Notes under the pieces: model-generated
What the model was told of the DNA's origin: nothing
Seen by the model: only the letters and a program-made list of their open reading frames with translations
Database searches by the model: none
Shown: in pieces, positions 39,226 to 48,040 of the stretch
How positions within the stretch are numbered: position 1 is the stretch's first letter
Layout of the letters: every line of letters begins with the position of its first letter
Translations under genes and position numbers: made by a program
NCBI GenBank assembly: GCA_024401335.1
Contig: JAKSLH010000001.1
Coordinates: 62,001 to 126,000 of the forward strand
Origin: Bacteroidales bacterium
GTDB taxonomy: Bacteria; Bacteroidota; Bacteroidia; Bacteroidales; Marinilabiliaceae
DNA length: 64,000 bases
Direction: 5' to 3'

Positions 39226-39257
39226 AGGCAAGTGAATTTATGTCGCTTGCCTTTTTT
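39226..39257 (+). terminator. Terminator after tRNA-Arg(TCT)
   Basis: AGGCAAG/CTTGCCT stem followed by TTTTTT. Confidence 0.75.
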
Positions 39258-39327
39258 GTTTGTATATGATTCCCTCCAGTATATAACTTGCTATAGTATA
39301 AACTTGCCCTAGATATAACCTGCTCTA

Positions 39328-39368
39328 TAAAAAAAGAGAGAGATGGAAAAACCTTCCATCTCTCTCTT
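39328..39368 (-). terminator. Terminator of the PdxA-like operon
   Basis: On the minus strand a 14-bp stem (39334-39347 with 39355-39368) with a 7-base loop, followed by a T run. Confidence 0.85.
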
Positions 39369-39389
39369 AGTGTCGTGTATGTGTCGCAA

Positions 39390-40385
39390 CTATGCGTTCT
39401 TTTCTGTCTCGTTGTGAGAGCGAGTCTGCATAGGGTTGGCAGATATCTCCTTGTTTATCTTGCGGTTTCTGAATGTGTTGATGGCAAGATAAAGGGCGTT
39501 GTTAAACGACTCGCATGAGGCCATGTCTTGTCCTGCCTTCTCATATTCCGGACCGTGAGCTGTTCTTGTCTCAATCTGGTCGTTACCTATTGTGAGCGTT
39601 GCTCCACTCTCGTAGGCAAGAGCCTTGAAAGGTGCTATGCCCTGGTCAGAATACATGGCGAGAATGGCGTCAAACTTGAATGCTGCGTCACTACCAAAAA
39701 GGGCGTCGGCAGAATATGGACCCATGGCGTAGATGTTTTCTGCACTTACCTCTTCGATGGCTGGTGTGATGATGTTCTGCTCCTCTTCGCCCATCTTAGG
39801 GTTGAGACTCAAAACGGCTATTCTAGGACGACGTATTGTGAAGTCGTTCTTGAGCGACTTGTCAAGTGTGCGTAATGCCGATGTGATACGCTCCTTGGTG
39901 ATGTATTGAGCGACGTTGTTGATGGATACGTTGTCGGCTACTACACATACTCTCAAGTTGTCTTTCACATATAGCTGCAGCCCCTCTGGCTTGTTAGGGT
40001 CCGATACGTTCATAGGAGCACATACGAGAACGTCAATCTTGCCGTTCCTTAAGTCCTGACGTGCTGCCTTGAGGGCCTCGAGAGCTGCCTCGTCGGCAAA
40101 CTGAGATGTCTTGCCCAATTCTACATGGATGTTGTCGTCGGCACATGTCACAATATTGGCACGCTTATTATGAGCCTCCGATGCCTCGCGTATGTTGTTG
40201 AGGCTGAAATTCTGTATGTTGAGAGCTTTGCGATGGTATGCGGCAGCCTTTGGCGAACCATAGATGATAGGTACGAAGTTGTCGTATGCCTCTGGCTCTG
40301 CCAAGGCTTTTAATATTAGTTCGAAACCTATGCCGTTAACGTCTCCCTGCGCTATACCTACTCGTATTTTCTGTTCTTCTTCCAT
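39390..40385 (-). CDS. PdxA-like protein lacking the metal-binding histidines
   Basis: 331 residues, clearly homologous to 4-hydroxythreonine-4-phosphate dehydrogenase of vitamin B6 synthesis (IRVGIAQGD, PIIYGSPKAAAYHRKAL, SLNPKMGEEE, YSDQGIAPFKAL). The three histidines that bind the catalytic metal in E. coli PdxA (positions 166, 211 and 266) align with Asn152, Lys197 and Ser246. The Gly-His-Thr-Glu segment before the first is missing, with a deletion of about 25-30 residues near residue 130, and the DHG loop is altered (AHG at 276-278). I therefore do not expect normal PdxA activity. The frame is intact, so this is a divergent paralogue rather than a pseudogene by stop codons. It follows a DUF4837 lipoprotein gene by 15 bases. 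Confidence 0.85.
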   Translation of the reverse strand: MEEEQKIRVGIAQGDVNGIGFELILKALAEPEAYDNFVPIIYGSPKAAAYHRKALNIQNFSLNNIREASEAHNKRANIVTCADDNIHVELGKTSQFADEAALEALKAARQDLRNGKIDVLVCAPMNVSDPNKPEGLQLYVKDNLRVCVVADNVSINNVAQYITKERITSALRTLDKSLKNDFTIRRPRIAVLSLNPKMGEEEQNIITPAIEEVSAENIYAMGPYSADALFGSDAAFKFDAILAMYSDQGIAPFKALAYESGATLTIGNDQIETRTAHGPEYEKAGQDMASCESFNNALYLAINTFRNRKINKEISANPMQTRSHNETEKNA

Positions 40386-40400
40386 ATTTTTGATATGTCT

Positions 40401-41420
40401 TTATTTCTCGTTTATCTTCATTGTATACATTATACTCTCTAGCTGACGTATGAGGTTGCGTTTCTTGTCTCGGCTAGGGTAATATACAAATCCGTCGGTT
40501 ACTATTATTCTATTGTTTATCGTGTCATGATGTGCCCTGAGGATGAATGGACCACCCATTGCATAGCCTTCCATGCGCCATAGACCTCTCAACTCGGCTA
40601 CTTCCATGCCTCTGTATTTGCCGCTCTTATAGAGTGTCTCGTCTAGACCGAAACGTACCTCAGTACACATGAACGAGCCGTCAGGTCCCTCGATGTTCTC
40701 TCTCAATAGCGAGTCGCGCTTGTTGAGTATATATGGCATGGAGAGCGAGCTTTCACCTACGTATGGGAAGTCATACGTGAGGAGGTTCACATTCGACTCA
40801 TCCGTGTCTATCCTTATCCACGACATGTCCTCCTTGTTCTTCGGATTGCATTTCGTGAATGTGTTTGGTATGATGATGTCCATGCCCCATTTCTCGGATA
40901 GTTCGCTCTGGATGGCAAAATGCTGAATACGCTTGTTGTAGGCTATCATTCTGTCTCTTTCTGACTTAGACAGGTAACTTACTACTTTGATGTGGTTGCG
41001 CTCCACTAGCTTAAGTAATGATGCCTTTGATTTGGCTTTTATAGAGATATACGCCTGCGGACGGGCCCACATGTCATCAAAGCACATGAGTGTGTCTTTG
41101 CTGATGGTGTCGGCTACTACAACGTCTATGATGTTTCTAAACTTTGCCATCGTCTCGTTGAAATATCCGTGTGGTACCGTCTGAACATCAAAGATAGGTT
41201 CTGCCGCTGCCAAACCCAAGTAGTTGTCGTTAAGCATGGCTGTAATATATCTTCCTGCTGTGTCTGCCTTTATGTCGTCGTTGATGATGACGAGAACTTC
41301 GCCGTTTTTGCCGGTGACGCTCGACTTGAATACTTCGCCATTGCCCGATTTAGATTCGCATGAGCAAAGAATCGCTATTATCGCGATCTGGCTTAGGATG
41401 ATTGGAATGTACTTTTTCAT
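40401..41420 (-). CDS. DUF4837-family lipoprotein
   Basis: 339 residues from the ATG at 41420; the longer frame from 41489 would overlap the upstream vsr gene and add a non-signal N-terminus. The N-terminus is a lipoprotein signal (hydrophobic SQIAIIAILC then SC). The body (NGEVLVIINDD, DETLYKSGKYRGMEVAELRGLWRMEG in shortened form, FVYYPSRDKKRNLIRQLESI) matches the DUF4837 family of Bacteroidetes envelope proteins, whose role is unknown. Upstream gene of the PdxA-like protein in a two-gene operon. Confidence 0.8.
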   Translation of the reverse strand: MKKYIPIILSQIAIIAILCSCESKSGNGEVFKSSVTGKNGEVLVIINDDIKADTAGRYITAMLNDNYLGLAAAEPIFDVQTVPHGYFNETMAKFRNIIDVVVADTISKDTLMCFDDMWARPQAYISIKAKSKASLLKLVERNHIKVVSYLSKSERDRMIAYNKRIQHFAIQSELSEKWGMDIIIPNTFTKCNPKNKEDMSWIRIDTDESNVNLLTYDFPYVGESSLSMPYILNKRDSLLRENIEGPDGSFMCTEVRFGLDETLYKSGKYRGMEVAELRGLWRMEGYAMGGPFILRAHHDTINNRIIVTDGFVYYPSRDKKRNLIRQLESIMYTMKINEK

Positions 41421-41472
41421 GGCGATTTTTTTTTTTGATGAAAGCAAATTTACAATAACAAAACTTATTTTC

Positions 41473-41970
41473 CTATTCTTCCGCTGCATATTTCATTGGC
41501 TCATCGTCTGTAGAATAGGCTTTTATAGGCTTGGCACCCATGTTGATCAGCATGAGATGGTTGAGCGTATAAAGCAGACTGTCGAGGTGCTTCTGTCTGT
41601 TCTTCGACGTGAGCTGGCATTCCCATAGCCTTATGACATGCCATCCCATCTTCTTGAGCTGACTATATGTCTTCTCGTCTCTCTCTTTGTTGCGCGTTAT
41701 CTTGTCCTGCCAGAACTGGGTGTTGGTCTTCGGCAATACGTAGAGGCTGCAGTCGCTGTGACCATGCCAGAAGCATCCGTTGACAAAGATGACTGTCCTG
41801 TATTTGCGCATGACGATGTCGGGCGTGCCAGGCAACCGCTTGACGTGTATGCGAAACCGGTAGCCGCTGGCATGCAGGAAGCGTCTGACTATCAGTTCGG
41901 GCTTCGTGTTCTTGCCTCTGATATGACTCATGCATATATGCCGTTGCTGAGGTGTCAGCTTGTCTGCCAT
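41473..41970 (-). CDS. vsr: Very-short-patch (Vsr) mismatch endonuclease
   Basis: 165 residues. Vsr nicks next to T:G mismatches produced by deamination of 5-methylcytosine. The fold and catalytic residues are readable: GTPDIV with Asp51, and VNGCFWHGH with His69 and His71, numbered as in E. coli Vsr; position 64 is Asn where E. coli has His. HIRGKNTKPE near the N-terminus and WHVIRLWECQL are also characteristic. There is no DNA cytosine methyltransferase in this window, which is unusual because vsr normally sits beside one. It directly follows leuS, after that gene's terminator. Confidence 0.92.
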   Translation of the reverse strand: MADKLTPQQRHICMSHIRGKNTKPELIVRRFLHASGYRFRIHVKRLPGTPDIVMRKYRTVIFVNGCFWHGHSDCSLYVLPKTNTQFWQDKITRNKERDEKTYSQLKKMGWHVIRLWECQLTSKNRQKHLDSLLYTLNHLMLINMGAKPIKAYSTDDEPMKYAAEE

Positions 41971-41983
41971 CGTTATCTTGATA

Positions 41984-42019
41984 TGAAAAGAGACGAAGTG
42001 TTTCCGCGCTTCGTCTCTT
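41984..42019 (-). terminator. Terminator of leuS
   Basis: On the minus strand an 11-bp perfect stem (41988-41998 with 42009-42019) followed by TTTT. Confidence 0.75.
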
Positions 42020-42042
42020 CAGTTGTTATATGTCTTTGATTG

Positions 42043-44868
42043 TTATCCCTTGAGGGCTATGTTGACAATCTTGCCAGGAACGACAATCACCTTGGCGATT
42101 GTCTTGCCGTCGATGTACTTCTGAGTCTGCTCATTTTCAAGAACTGTCTTCTCTACCGCTGCCTTGTCCATGTCAAGTGGCAATTCAAGCATGAAGCGTG
42201 TCTTGCCGTTGAATGAGATAGGGTAGTTGAATGAGCTCTCGACAAGGTTCTTCTCATCGAATACTGGCCATGCTGCATCGAGAACGGTTGTGTCGTGACC
42301 CATCTGATGCCAAAGCTCTTCAGCGATATGTGGAGCAAATGGAGTGAGGAGAACTACAACTGGCTCGAATATCTCTTTCTTGTTGCACTTGAGGTCGCCA
42401 AGTTCGTTGAGCAGAATCATGAACTGGCTGATACATGTGTTGAATGAGAAGTTCTCGATGTCTGATGTGATCTTCTTGATGGCCTTGTGAAGCGACTTGA
42501 GCTCCTTGGCGTCGGCCTTGGCTTCTACAAGTCCGCCGTCGAATACTCGCCAAAGCTTCTTGAGGAACTTATGCACTCCGTCTATGCCGTTTGTATCCCA
42601 TGGCTTAGAGAGCTCTACAGGTCCGAGGAACATCTCGTACATACGAAGTGTGTCGGCACCATATTTCTCTACTATCATGTCTGGGTTGACTACGTTGTAC
42701 ATTGACTTCGACATCTTCTCAACTGCCCATCCACATACATATTTACCGTCCTCAAGGATGAACTCTGCTGTCTCAAACTCAGGACGCCACTTCTTGAATG
42801 CTTCGAGGTCAAGTACGTCGTTTGAAACGATATTCACGTCAACATGAATAGGTGTCACGTCATACTGGTCCTTGAGGTTGAGGCTCACGAAGGTATTGGT
42901 GTCCTTGATACGATATACGAAGTTGCTTCGACCTTGTATCATGCCCTGGTTGACGAGCTTCTGGAATGGCTCTTCTGTTGAAGATACTCCCATGTCGAAG
43001 AGGAACTTATTCCAGAAACGTGAGTAGATGAGGTGGCCGGTAGCATGCTCTGAACCGCCTACATAGAGGTCTACATTCTTCCAATAGCCGTTAGCTTCCT
43101 TTGAAACAAGTGCTTCCTCGTTCTTGTTGTCCATATAACGGAGGTAGTATGCACTTGAACCGGCAAAGCCTGGCATTGTGTTGAGCTCAAGTGGGAAGAT
43201 GGTCTTGTTGTCAACAAGCGCCTTGTCTACTATCTTGCCGTTCTTCTCGTCCCATGCCCACATCTGAGCACGTCCGAGTGGTGGCTGACCGTCTTCTGTT
43301 GGCTTGTATTCTGATATCTCAGGAAGTTCGAGTGGCAACTTGTCTGCTGGTACCATATATGGCATCTCATTCTTGTAATATACAGGGAATGGCTCGCCCC
43401 AGTAACGCTGACGTGAGAAGATGGCGTCGCGGAGACGGTAGTTGACCTTTACTCGGCCAAGGTTGTGCTCCTTGACATATTTCTTGGTTGCTGCTATGGC
43501 TTCCTTGATTGTAAGTCCGTTGAGCGTGAAGTCGATATATGGCTTCACTCCTGCACGTGGCGAATTGCTTACTATGCCTTCCTTTGCGTCATAGCTTTGT
43601 TCGCTTACATCTGCTCCCTCGATAAGTGGTATGATTGGCAGGTTAAAATGCTTTGCAAAGGCGTAGTCGCGACTGTCGTGGGCTGGTACGGCCATGATGG
43701 CTCCTGTGCCATAACCAGAGAGTACGTATTCGCTGACCCAGATTGGAATAGCCTCGCCTGTGAATGGGTTGATGGCGTATGAACCGGTAAAGACACCGGT
43801 AACCTTGCGGTCTGATATACGGTCGCGTTCTGTACGCTTCTTTACGTATGTGATATACTCATCTACGGCTGCCTTCTGGTCGGCTGTTGTGACCTGAGCT
43901 ACATAGTCGCTCTCAGGTGCAAGTACCATAAAGGTGACACCAAACATGGTGTCGGCACGTGTGGTGAAGATGGTGAACTTAACGTCAGAGTCTTTTACAG
44001 AGAACTGTACCTCTGTACCCTCAGAACGACCTATCCAGTTCTTCTGAGTCTCCTTGATTGACTCGCTCCAGTCGATAGTCTGAAGTCCGTCGAGCAGACG
44101 CTGTGCGTATGCGTTTACTCGCAAACACCATTGGCGCATTTTCTTCTGAACAACAGGATAGCCACCTCGTACAGAGACACCATCAACAACTTCGTCGTTG
44201 GCAAGTACTGTTCCGAGCTTTGGACACCAGTTGACCATTGTCTCGCCAAGGTATGCAAGGCGATAGTTCATGAGGGTCTCCTGCTTCTCTTTCTCGCTCT
44301 TGGCATTCCATTCTGCTGCTGTGAATGTAAGCTCCTCACTTTGCGCTATGTCGAGATTCTGTGTGCCCTCTGTCTCAAAATGCTTGATGAGCTTCTCTAT
44401 TGGCTGGGCCTTCTGGCAACTGTTGCAATAGAATGAGTTGAACATCATGGTGAATGCCCACTGTGTCCACTTGTAGTATATTGGGTCACATGTGCGAACC
44501 TCGCGGCTCCAGTCGAAGCAGAAGCCTATCTTGTCGAGCTGCTCATGGTAACGGTTGATGTTTTGGTCGGTTGTTATTGCTGGATGCTGACCTGTCTGGA
44601 TTGCATATTGCTCGGCTGGCAGGCCGTATGCGTCATAACCCATAGGATGAAGCACGTTGAAGCCATTGAGACGCTTGTAGCGTGCGAAGATATCACTTGC
44701 GATGTATCCGAGTGGGTGGCCTACGTGAAGGCCGGCGCCCGATGGATAAGGAAACATGTCAAGCACATAGTATTTTGGCTTGCTCTGGTCTACATTTACC
44801 TTGTAAACATTGTTATCGGCCCAGTATTTCTTCCACTTGGCCTCTAATTCCTTGAAATTATATTCCAT
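42043..44868 (-). CDS. leuS: Leucine--tRNA ligase
   Basis: Class I aminoacyl-tRNA synthetase charging tRNA-Leu. 941 residues, usual for the phylum. HIGH-type motif [12 protein letters not shown] near residue 43; CP1 editing domain in the middle; KMSKS motif [12 protein letters not shown]-terminal anticodon and LeuS domains. Its leader, between a TATCTTTG element at 44914-44907 and the start codon at 44868, carries a perfect 20-bp palindrome. Confidence 0.97.
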   Translation of the reverse strand: MEYNFKELEAKWKKYWADNNVYKVNVDQSKPKYYVLDMFPYPSGAGLHVGHPLGYIASDIFARYKRLNGFNVLHPMGYDAYGLPAEQYAIQTGQHPAITTDQNINRYHEQLDKIGFCFDWSREVRTCDPIYYKWTQWAFTMMFNSFYCNSCQKAQPIEKLIKHFETEGTQNLDIAQSEELTFTAAEWNAKSEKEKQETLMNYRLAYLGETMVNWCPKLGTVLANDEVVDGVSVRGGYPVVQKKMRQWCLRVNAYAQRLLDGLQTIDWSESIKETQKNWIGRSEGTEVQFSVKDSDVKFTIFTTRADTMFGVTFMVLAPESDYVAQVTTADQKAAVDEYITYVKKRTERDRISDRKVTGVFTGSYAINPFTGEAIPIWVSEYVLSGYGTGAIMAVPAHDSRDYAFAKHFNLPIIPLIEGADVSEQSYDAKEGIVSNSPRAGVKPYIDFTLNGLTIKEAIAATKKYVKEHNLGRVKVNYRLRDAIFSRQRYWGEPFPVYYKNEMPYMVPADKLPLELPEISEYKPTEDGQPPLGRAQMWAWDEKNGKIVDKALVDNKTIFPLELNTMPGFAGSSAYYLRYMDNKNEEALVSKEANGYWKNVDLYVGGSEHATGHLIYSRFWNKFLFDMGVSSTEEPFQKLVNQGMIQGRSNFVYRIKDTNTFVSLNLKDQYDVTPIHVDVNIVSNDVLDLEAFKKWRPEFETAEFILEDGKYVCGWAVEKMSKSMYNVVNPDMIVEKYGADTLRMYEMFLGPVELSKPWDTNGIDGVHKFLKKLWRVFDGGLVEAKADAKELKSLHKAIKKITSDIENFSFNTCISQFMILLNELGDLKCNKKEIFEPVVVLLTPFAPHIAEELWHQMGHDTTVLDAAWPVFDEKNLVESSFNYPISFNGKTRFMLELPLDMDKAAVEKTVLENEQTQKYIDGKTIAKVIVVPGKIVNIALKG

Positions 44869-44875
44869 TGTGTGT

Positions 44876-44895
44876 ATTTATTTGCGCAAATAAAT
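44876..44895. promoter_or_regulatory. Perfect 20-bp palindrome in the leuS leader
   Basis: ATTTATTTGCGCAAATAAAT is fully self-complementary. It lies 7 bases from the leuS start codon and 12 bases after the -7 element, so it is in the mRNA leader over the ribosome-binding region. Either an operator or an mRNA hairpin. Confidence 0.7.
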
Positions 44896-44906
44896 TCTAT
44901 ACCATG

Positions 44907-44914
44907 CAAAGATA
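44907..44914 (-). promoter_or_regulatory. Probable -7 element of leuS
   Basis: TATCTTTG on the minus strand, 38 bases before the leuS ATG. Confidence 0.55.
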
Positions 44915-44946
44915 ATGCTTTATTGTGATATATCACCTTTTTTTGC

Positions 44947-45402
44947 CTATGTAAGTGAATGGTCATACATCAGGTAATGGCTCTCTTTCATGCCTACTTT
45001 CTTGTATGTCTCTTGTGCTGTCTTGTTGCTGTTCTCTACATACAGCCGTATCTCTTTGGCGTTGTCTTCGTGGGCTAGTCTGACGGCCTCTCTGTATAAC
45101 GACTTGAAGATGCCATTCCCGCGATGCTCTTTCTTTACAAATACGCTTTGTATCCACCAATACCATGACGCTCTCCAGTCGCTCCATTCCTTGGTTATCA
45201 TCAGGCTCGCGACGGCCGACCCCTCTTCGTCTCTGGCAACAAGGTATAGCCCTTTGCTAGGGTCGTTCATGACACTTCTGACTCCTAGGGTGACGGTCTC
45301 CTCGTTGAGGGTGATGTTTTCGGTCTCTAGGGCCATCTCTAGCTGGAAATCTACGATATTGTCAATATCCCCTACCTTGCCTTTGTCTATGCTGTATCTC
45401 AT
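44947..45402 (-). CDS. GNAT-family N-acetyltransferase
   Basis: 151 residues from ATG 45402; the longer frame to 45447 would begin upstream of the predicted promoter (TATTTTTG at 45429-45422) and inside the glgP terminator. Acetyl-CoA-binding motif A is readable as IQSVFVKKEHRGNGIFKSLYR and is followed by NKTAQETYKKVGM, the typical motif B. The substrate (small molecule or protein amine) is unknown. Single gene between glgP and leuS. Confidence 0.85.
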   Translation of the reverse strand: MRYSIDKGKVGDIDNIVDFQLEMALETENITLNEETVTLGVRSVMNDPSKGLYLVARDEEGSAVASLMITKEWSDWRASWYWWIQSVFVKKEHRGNGIFKSLYREAVRLAHEDNAKEIRLYVENSNKTAQETYKKVGMKESHYLMYDHSLT

Positions 45403-45421
45403 GATTGTATGTTGTTGTGGA

Positions 45422-45429
45422 CAAAAATA
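45422..45429 (-). promoter_or_regulatory. Probable -7 element of the GNAT gene
   Basis: TATTTTTG on the minus strand, 20 bases before the ATG at 45402. Confidence 0.5.
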
Positions 45430-45432
45430 AAT

Positions 45433-45465
45433 AAAAAAACCGCACAAGGGGTTCCTTGCGCGGCT
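45433..45465 (-). terminator. Terminator of the glycogen operon
   Basis: On the minus strand a 10-bp stem (45440-45449 with 45454-45463, one wobble) followed by a seven-T run. Confidence 0.85.
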
Positions 45466-45490
45466 TTTGATTGTTATTCTGTTTGACAGA

Positions 45491-48031
45491 TTAGATCCAC
45501 TTCAACAATGGGAAGTCCTGCTTATGAGGCAAGAGGGCATTGTTAGGGAAGATACGTATGCCGAACTTGAATACACCAGGGAAGTTGAGTGAAAGGCCAA
45601 CTGTATAAGTAACCTTTGTTCCCTTCTTCTCTGCTACGGCAAACTGCTCTGAATGAACTACCTTCATGTTGTCGTCTGCACCGCTTGTGAACACAAGCTC
45701 CATGCCGAGCTCAACATCAGGGTTCTTGTTGTCGAGGATGATTGAGATGTTGTAGATGTCGCCGATACCAAGCTCGTTAACTGCGATGTCTGGCATGTCA
45801 ACGCTTACAACCTCGATGTTGTCCCAGTTCTCCTGAACACTCTTCTTCCATGCTGCAAGATCCTTTGCATTCTTGAATGAATCAGCCTTCAAGATAGATG
45901 CACGCTTCTCCTGTGGGATGTAGAACTTGTTGAGGTAGTCTGTGATCATTCTCTTTGTTGTGAACTCTGGAGCAATGTTGTTGATAGAGTTCTTGATATA
46001 CTGTACCCACTTTGTAGGAACGCCGTTCTTCTGGTCGTAGTACAAAGGAATGATTTCGCTCTCGAGCATATGGTAGATTGTTGCAGCATCGAGCTCATCC
46101 TGATACTTGTGGTCTGCATAAGTCTGCTTGTCAGTAAGAGCCCAACCAGCACCTTCCTTATAGCCTTCATACCACCAGCCATCAAGAACTGAGAAGTTCA
46201 ATACACCGTTCAACTCTGCCTTCTGACCAGATGTACCTGATGCCTCGAGTGGACGTGTTGGCATGTTCATCCATACGTCAACACCACTCACAAGACGACG
46301 AGCCAACTCCATGTCGTAGTTCTCGAGGAAGATGATCTTGCCAAGGAACTCAGGACGATGTGATATCTCAACGATATTCTTGATGAGTGCCTGTCCGCCA
46401 CCATCTGCAGGGTGTGCCTTGCCGGCGAAGATGAACTGTACAGGACGCTCAGGGTTGTTGACAATCTTCTTCAATCTCTCAAGGTCTGAGAAGAGAAGGT
46501 GCGCACGCTTATATGTTGCGAAACGACGAGCGAAACCGATTGTGAGGGCGTTTGGCTTGATGCCTTCGAGAACCTCAAGAACACGTGCTGGATCATCAGT
46601 TGTGTTCATGTTGTTAACCTTACGCTGCTTAACGTAGTCGAAGAGCTTCTTCTTCAAAGTACGACGAACTGTCCACAAAGCCGAATCGTCAACGTTCTGT
46701 ATCTTTCTCCAGTAATCCTTGTTAGATACATCCTTAAGCAGATGAGTGTCGAGATGCTCCTCGTAGAAACGCTGCATTTCGCTTGATGTCCATGTGCCGA
46801 AGTGTACACCGTTTGTTACATAGTTGATGTGGAGCTCGTCTGATGTGAAGCCTGGCCAGAGGTGACGGAACATGTCCTTTGATACCTCGCCATGCAACCA
46901 GCTCACACCGTTCATCTCCTGTGATGTCTTAGCAGCAAGTACACTCATAGAGAACTTGCCGTCGTTTTCGCGACCAAGATCGAAGAACTCGTCCCATGAG
47001 ATGTTCAAGAGCTCAGGTATGTGGTTCAAGTACTTGCCTACGATTGAAGCCTCGAACTTGTCGTGACCTGCAGGTACTGGAGTGTGTGTAGTAAAGAGTG
47101 ATGATGCACGTACAATCTCAAGTGCCTCCTTGAAGTTCAAACCCTTATCTGTAAGGTTAACCAAACGCTGGAGGTTGAGGAGTGCTGCGTGACCCTCGTT
47201 GCAGTGGTAGATGTCGCTTTCGATGCCAAGGGCGTCCAAAAGTCTAACACCACCCATGCCGAGAACCATCTCCTGCTTCATTCTGTTCTCCCAGTCGCCA
47301 CCATACAAAGCATGTGTGATTGTACGGTCATCTGGGTTGTTGAGAGCATGGTCTGAGTCAAGGAGGTACAATGGTACACGACCTACGCTTGCTTTCCAAA
47401 CCTTAAGCTGTACCTGACGGCCTGGCAAGTTGATAGGGATATAGAGCTGCTGACCATCTGCTGTGCGTACCTCTTCGATTGGCAAGCTCTGGAACTCCTG
47501 TGGCTCGTAGATAGCCTGCTGCTCGCCGTTGATTGAGAGCGACTGCTTGAAGTAGCCATATCTGTAGAGAAGACCGATAGCTGTAAGGTCAACGCGGCTG
47601 TCAGAAGCTTCCTTGATGTAGTCACCGGCAAGAATACCAAGACCACCAGAATAGATCTTCAAGATGTTCGACAAACCATACTCCATTGAGAAATAAGCGA
47701 TTTTTGGCTTGTACTCGAATGGCTGCTCAAGATATGTCTTGAACTTAGTATATATCGCATTCAATCTACCTACGAAGTGCGAGTCTGATGCCAATTCGCT
47801 AAGTCTTGCGTATGATACACGCTCGAGAAGCAAGATAGGGCTCTTTTCTACTTCTTCCCACAAGTCAAGGTCGATGCTCTCGAACAACTCGATTGCTTCA
47901 TAGTTCCAGCACCACCAGAGGTTGCGCGAAATCTCATGCAAGCATGCGAGTTCCTTTGGGAGTTTGGATTTGACGATGATCGACTTCCACATTGGTTCAG
48001 CCGATGGCGCAAAATTCTTCTTGTTTTCCAT
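45491..48031 (-). CDS. glgP: Alpha-glucan (glycogen) phosphorylase, GT35
   Basis: Releases glucose-1-phosphate from alpha-1,4-glucan ends. 846 residues, of the DUF3417-containing type of alpha-glucan phosphorylase rather than the E. coli GlgP/MalP type. The N-terminal ISRNLWWCWNYEAIELF is the DUF3417 start; AYFSMEYGLSNILKIYSGGLG and the PLP-lysine region EASGTSGQKAELNGVLN are diagnostic. Last gene of the glycogen operon, 9 bases after the GH57 gene, with a terminator following. Confidence 0.94.
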   Translation of the reverse strand: MENKKNFAPSAEPMWKSIIVKSKLPKELACLHEISRNLWWCWNYEAIELFESIDLDLWEEVEKSPILLLERVSYARLSELASDSHFVGRLNAIYTKFKTYLEQPFEYKPKIAYFSMEYGLSNILKIYSGGLGILAGDYIKEASDSRVDLTAIGLLYRYGYFKQSLSINGEQQAIYEPQEFQSLPIEEVRTADGQQLYIPINLPGRQVQLKVWKASVGRVPLYLLDSDHALNNPDDRTITHALYGGDWENRMKQEMVLGMGGVRLLDALGIESDIYHCNEGHAALLNLQRLVNLTDKGLNFKEALEIVRASSLFTTHTPVPAGHDKFEASIVGKYLNHIPELLNISWDEFFDLGRENDGKFSMSVLAAKTSQEMNGVSWLHGEVSKDMFRHLWPGFTSDELHINYVTNGVHFGTWTSSEMQRFYEEHLDTHLLKDVSNKDYWRKIQNVDDSALWTVRRTLKKKLFDYVKQRKVNNMNTTDDPARVLEVLEGIKPNALTIGFARRFATYKRAHLLFSDLERLKKIVNNPERPVQFIFAGKAHPADGGGQALIKNIVEISHRPEFLGKIIFLENYDMELARRLVSGVDVWMNMPTRPLEASGTSGQKAELNGVLNFSVLDGWWYEGYKEGAGWALTDKQTYADHKYQDELDAATIYHMLESEIIPLYYDQKNGVPTKWVQYIKNSINNIAPEFTTKRMITDYLNKFYIPQEKRASILKADSFKNAKDLAAWKKSVQENWDNIEVVSVDMPDIAVNELGIGDIYNISIILDNKNPDVELGMELVFTSGADDNMKVVHSEQFAVAEKKGTKVTYTVGLSLNFPGVFKFGIRIFPNNALLPHKQDFPLLKWI

Positions 48032-48040
48032 AAATATGCG

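Noticed and set aside
41473-41970. Restriction-modification system around vsr
   Set aside because: No methyltransferase or restriction enzyme gene in the adjacent sequence; neighbours are leuS and a lipoprotein gene.
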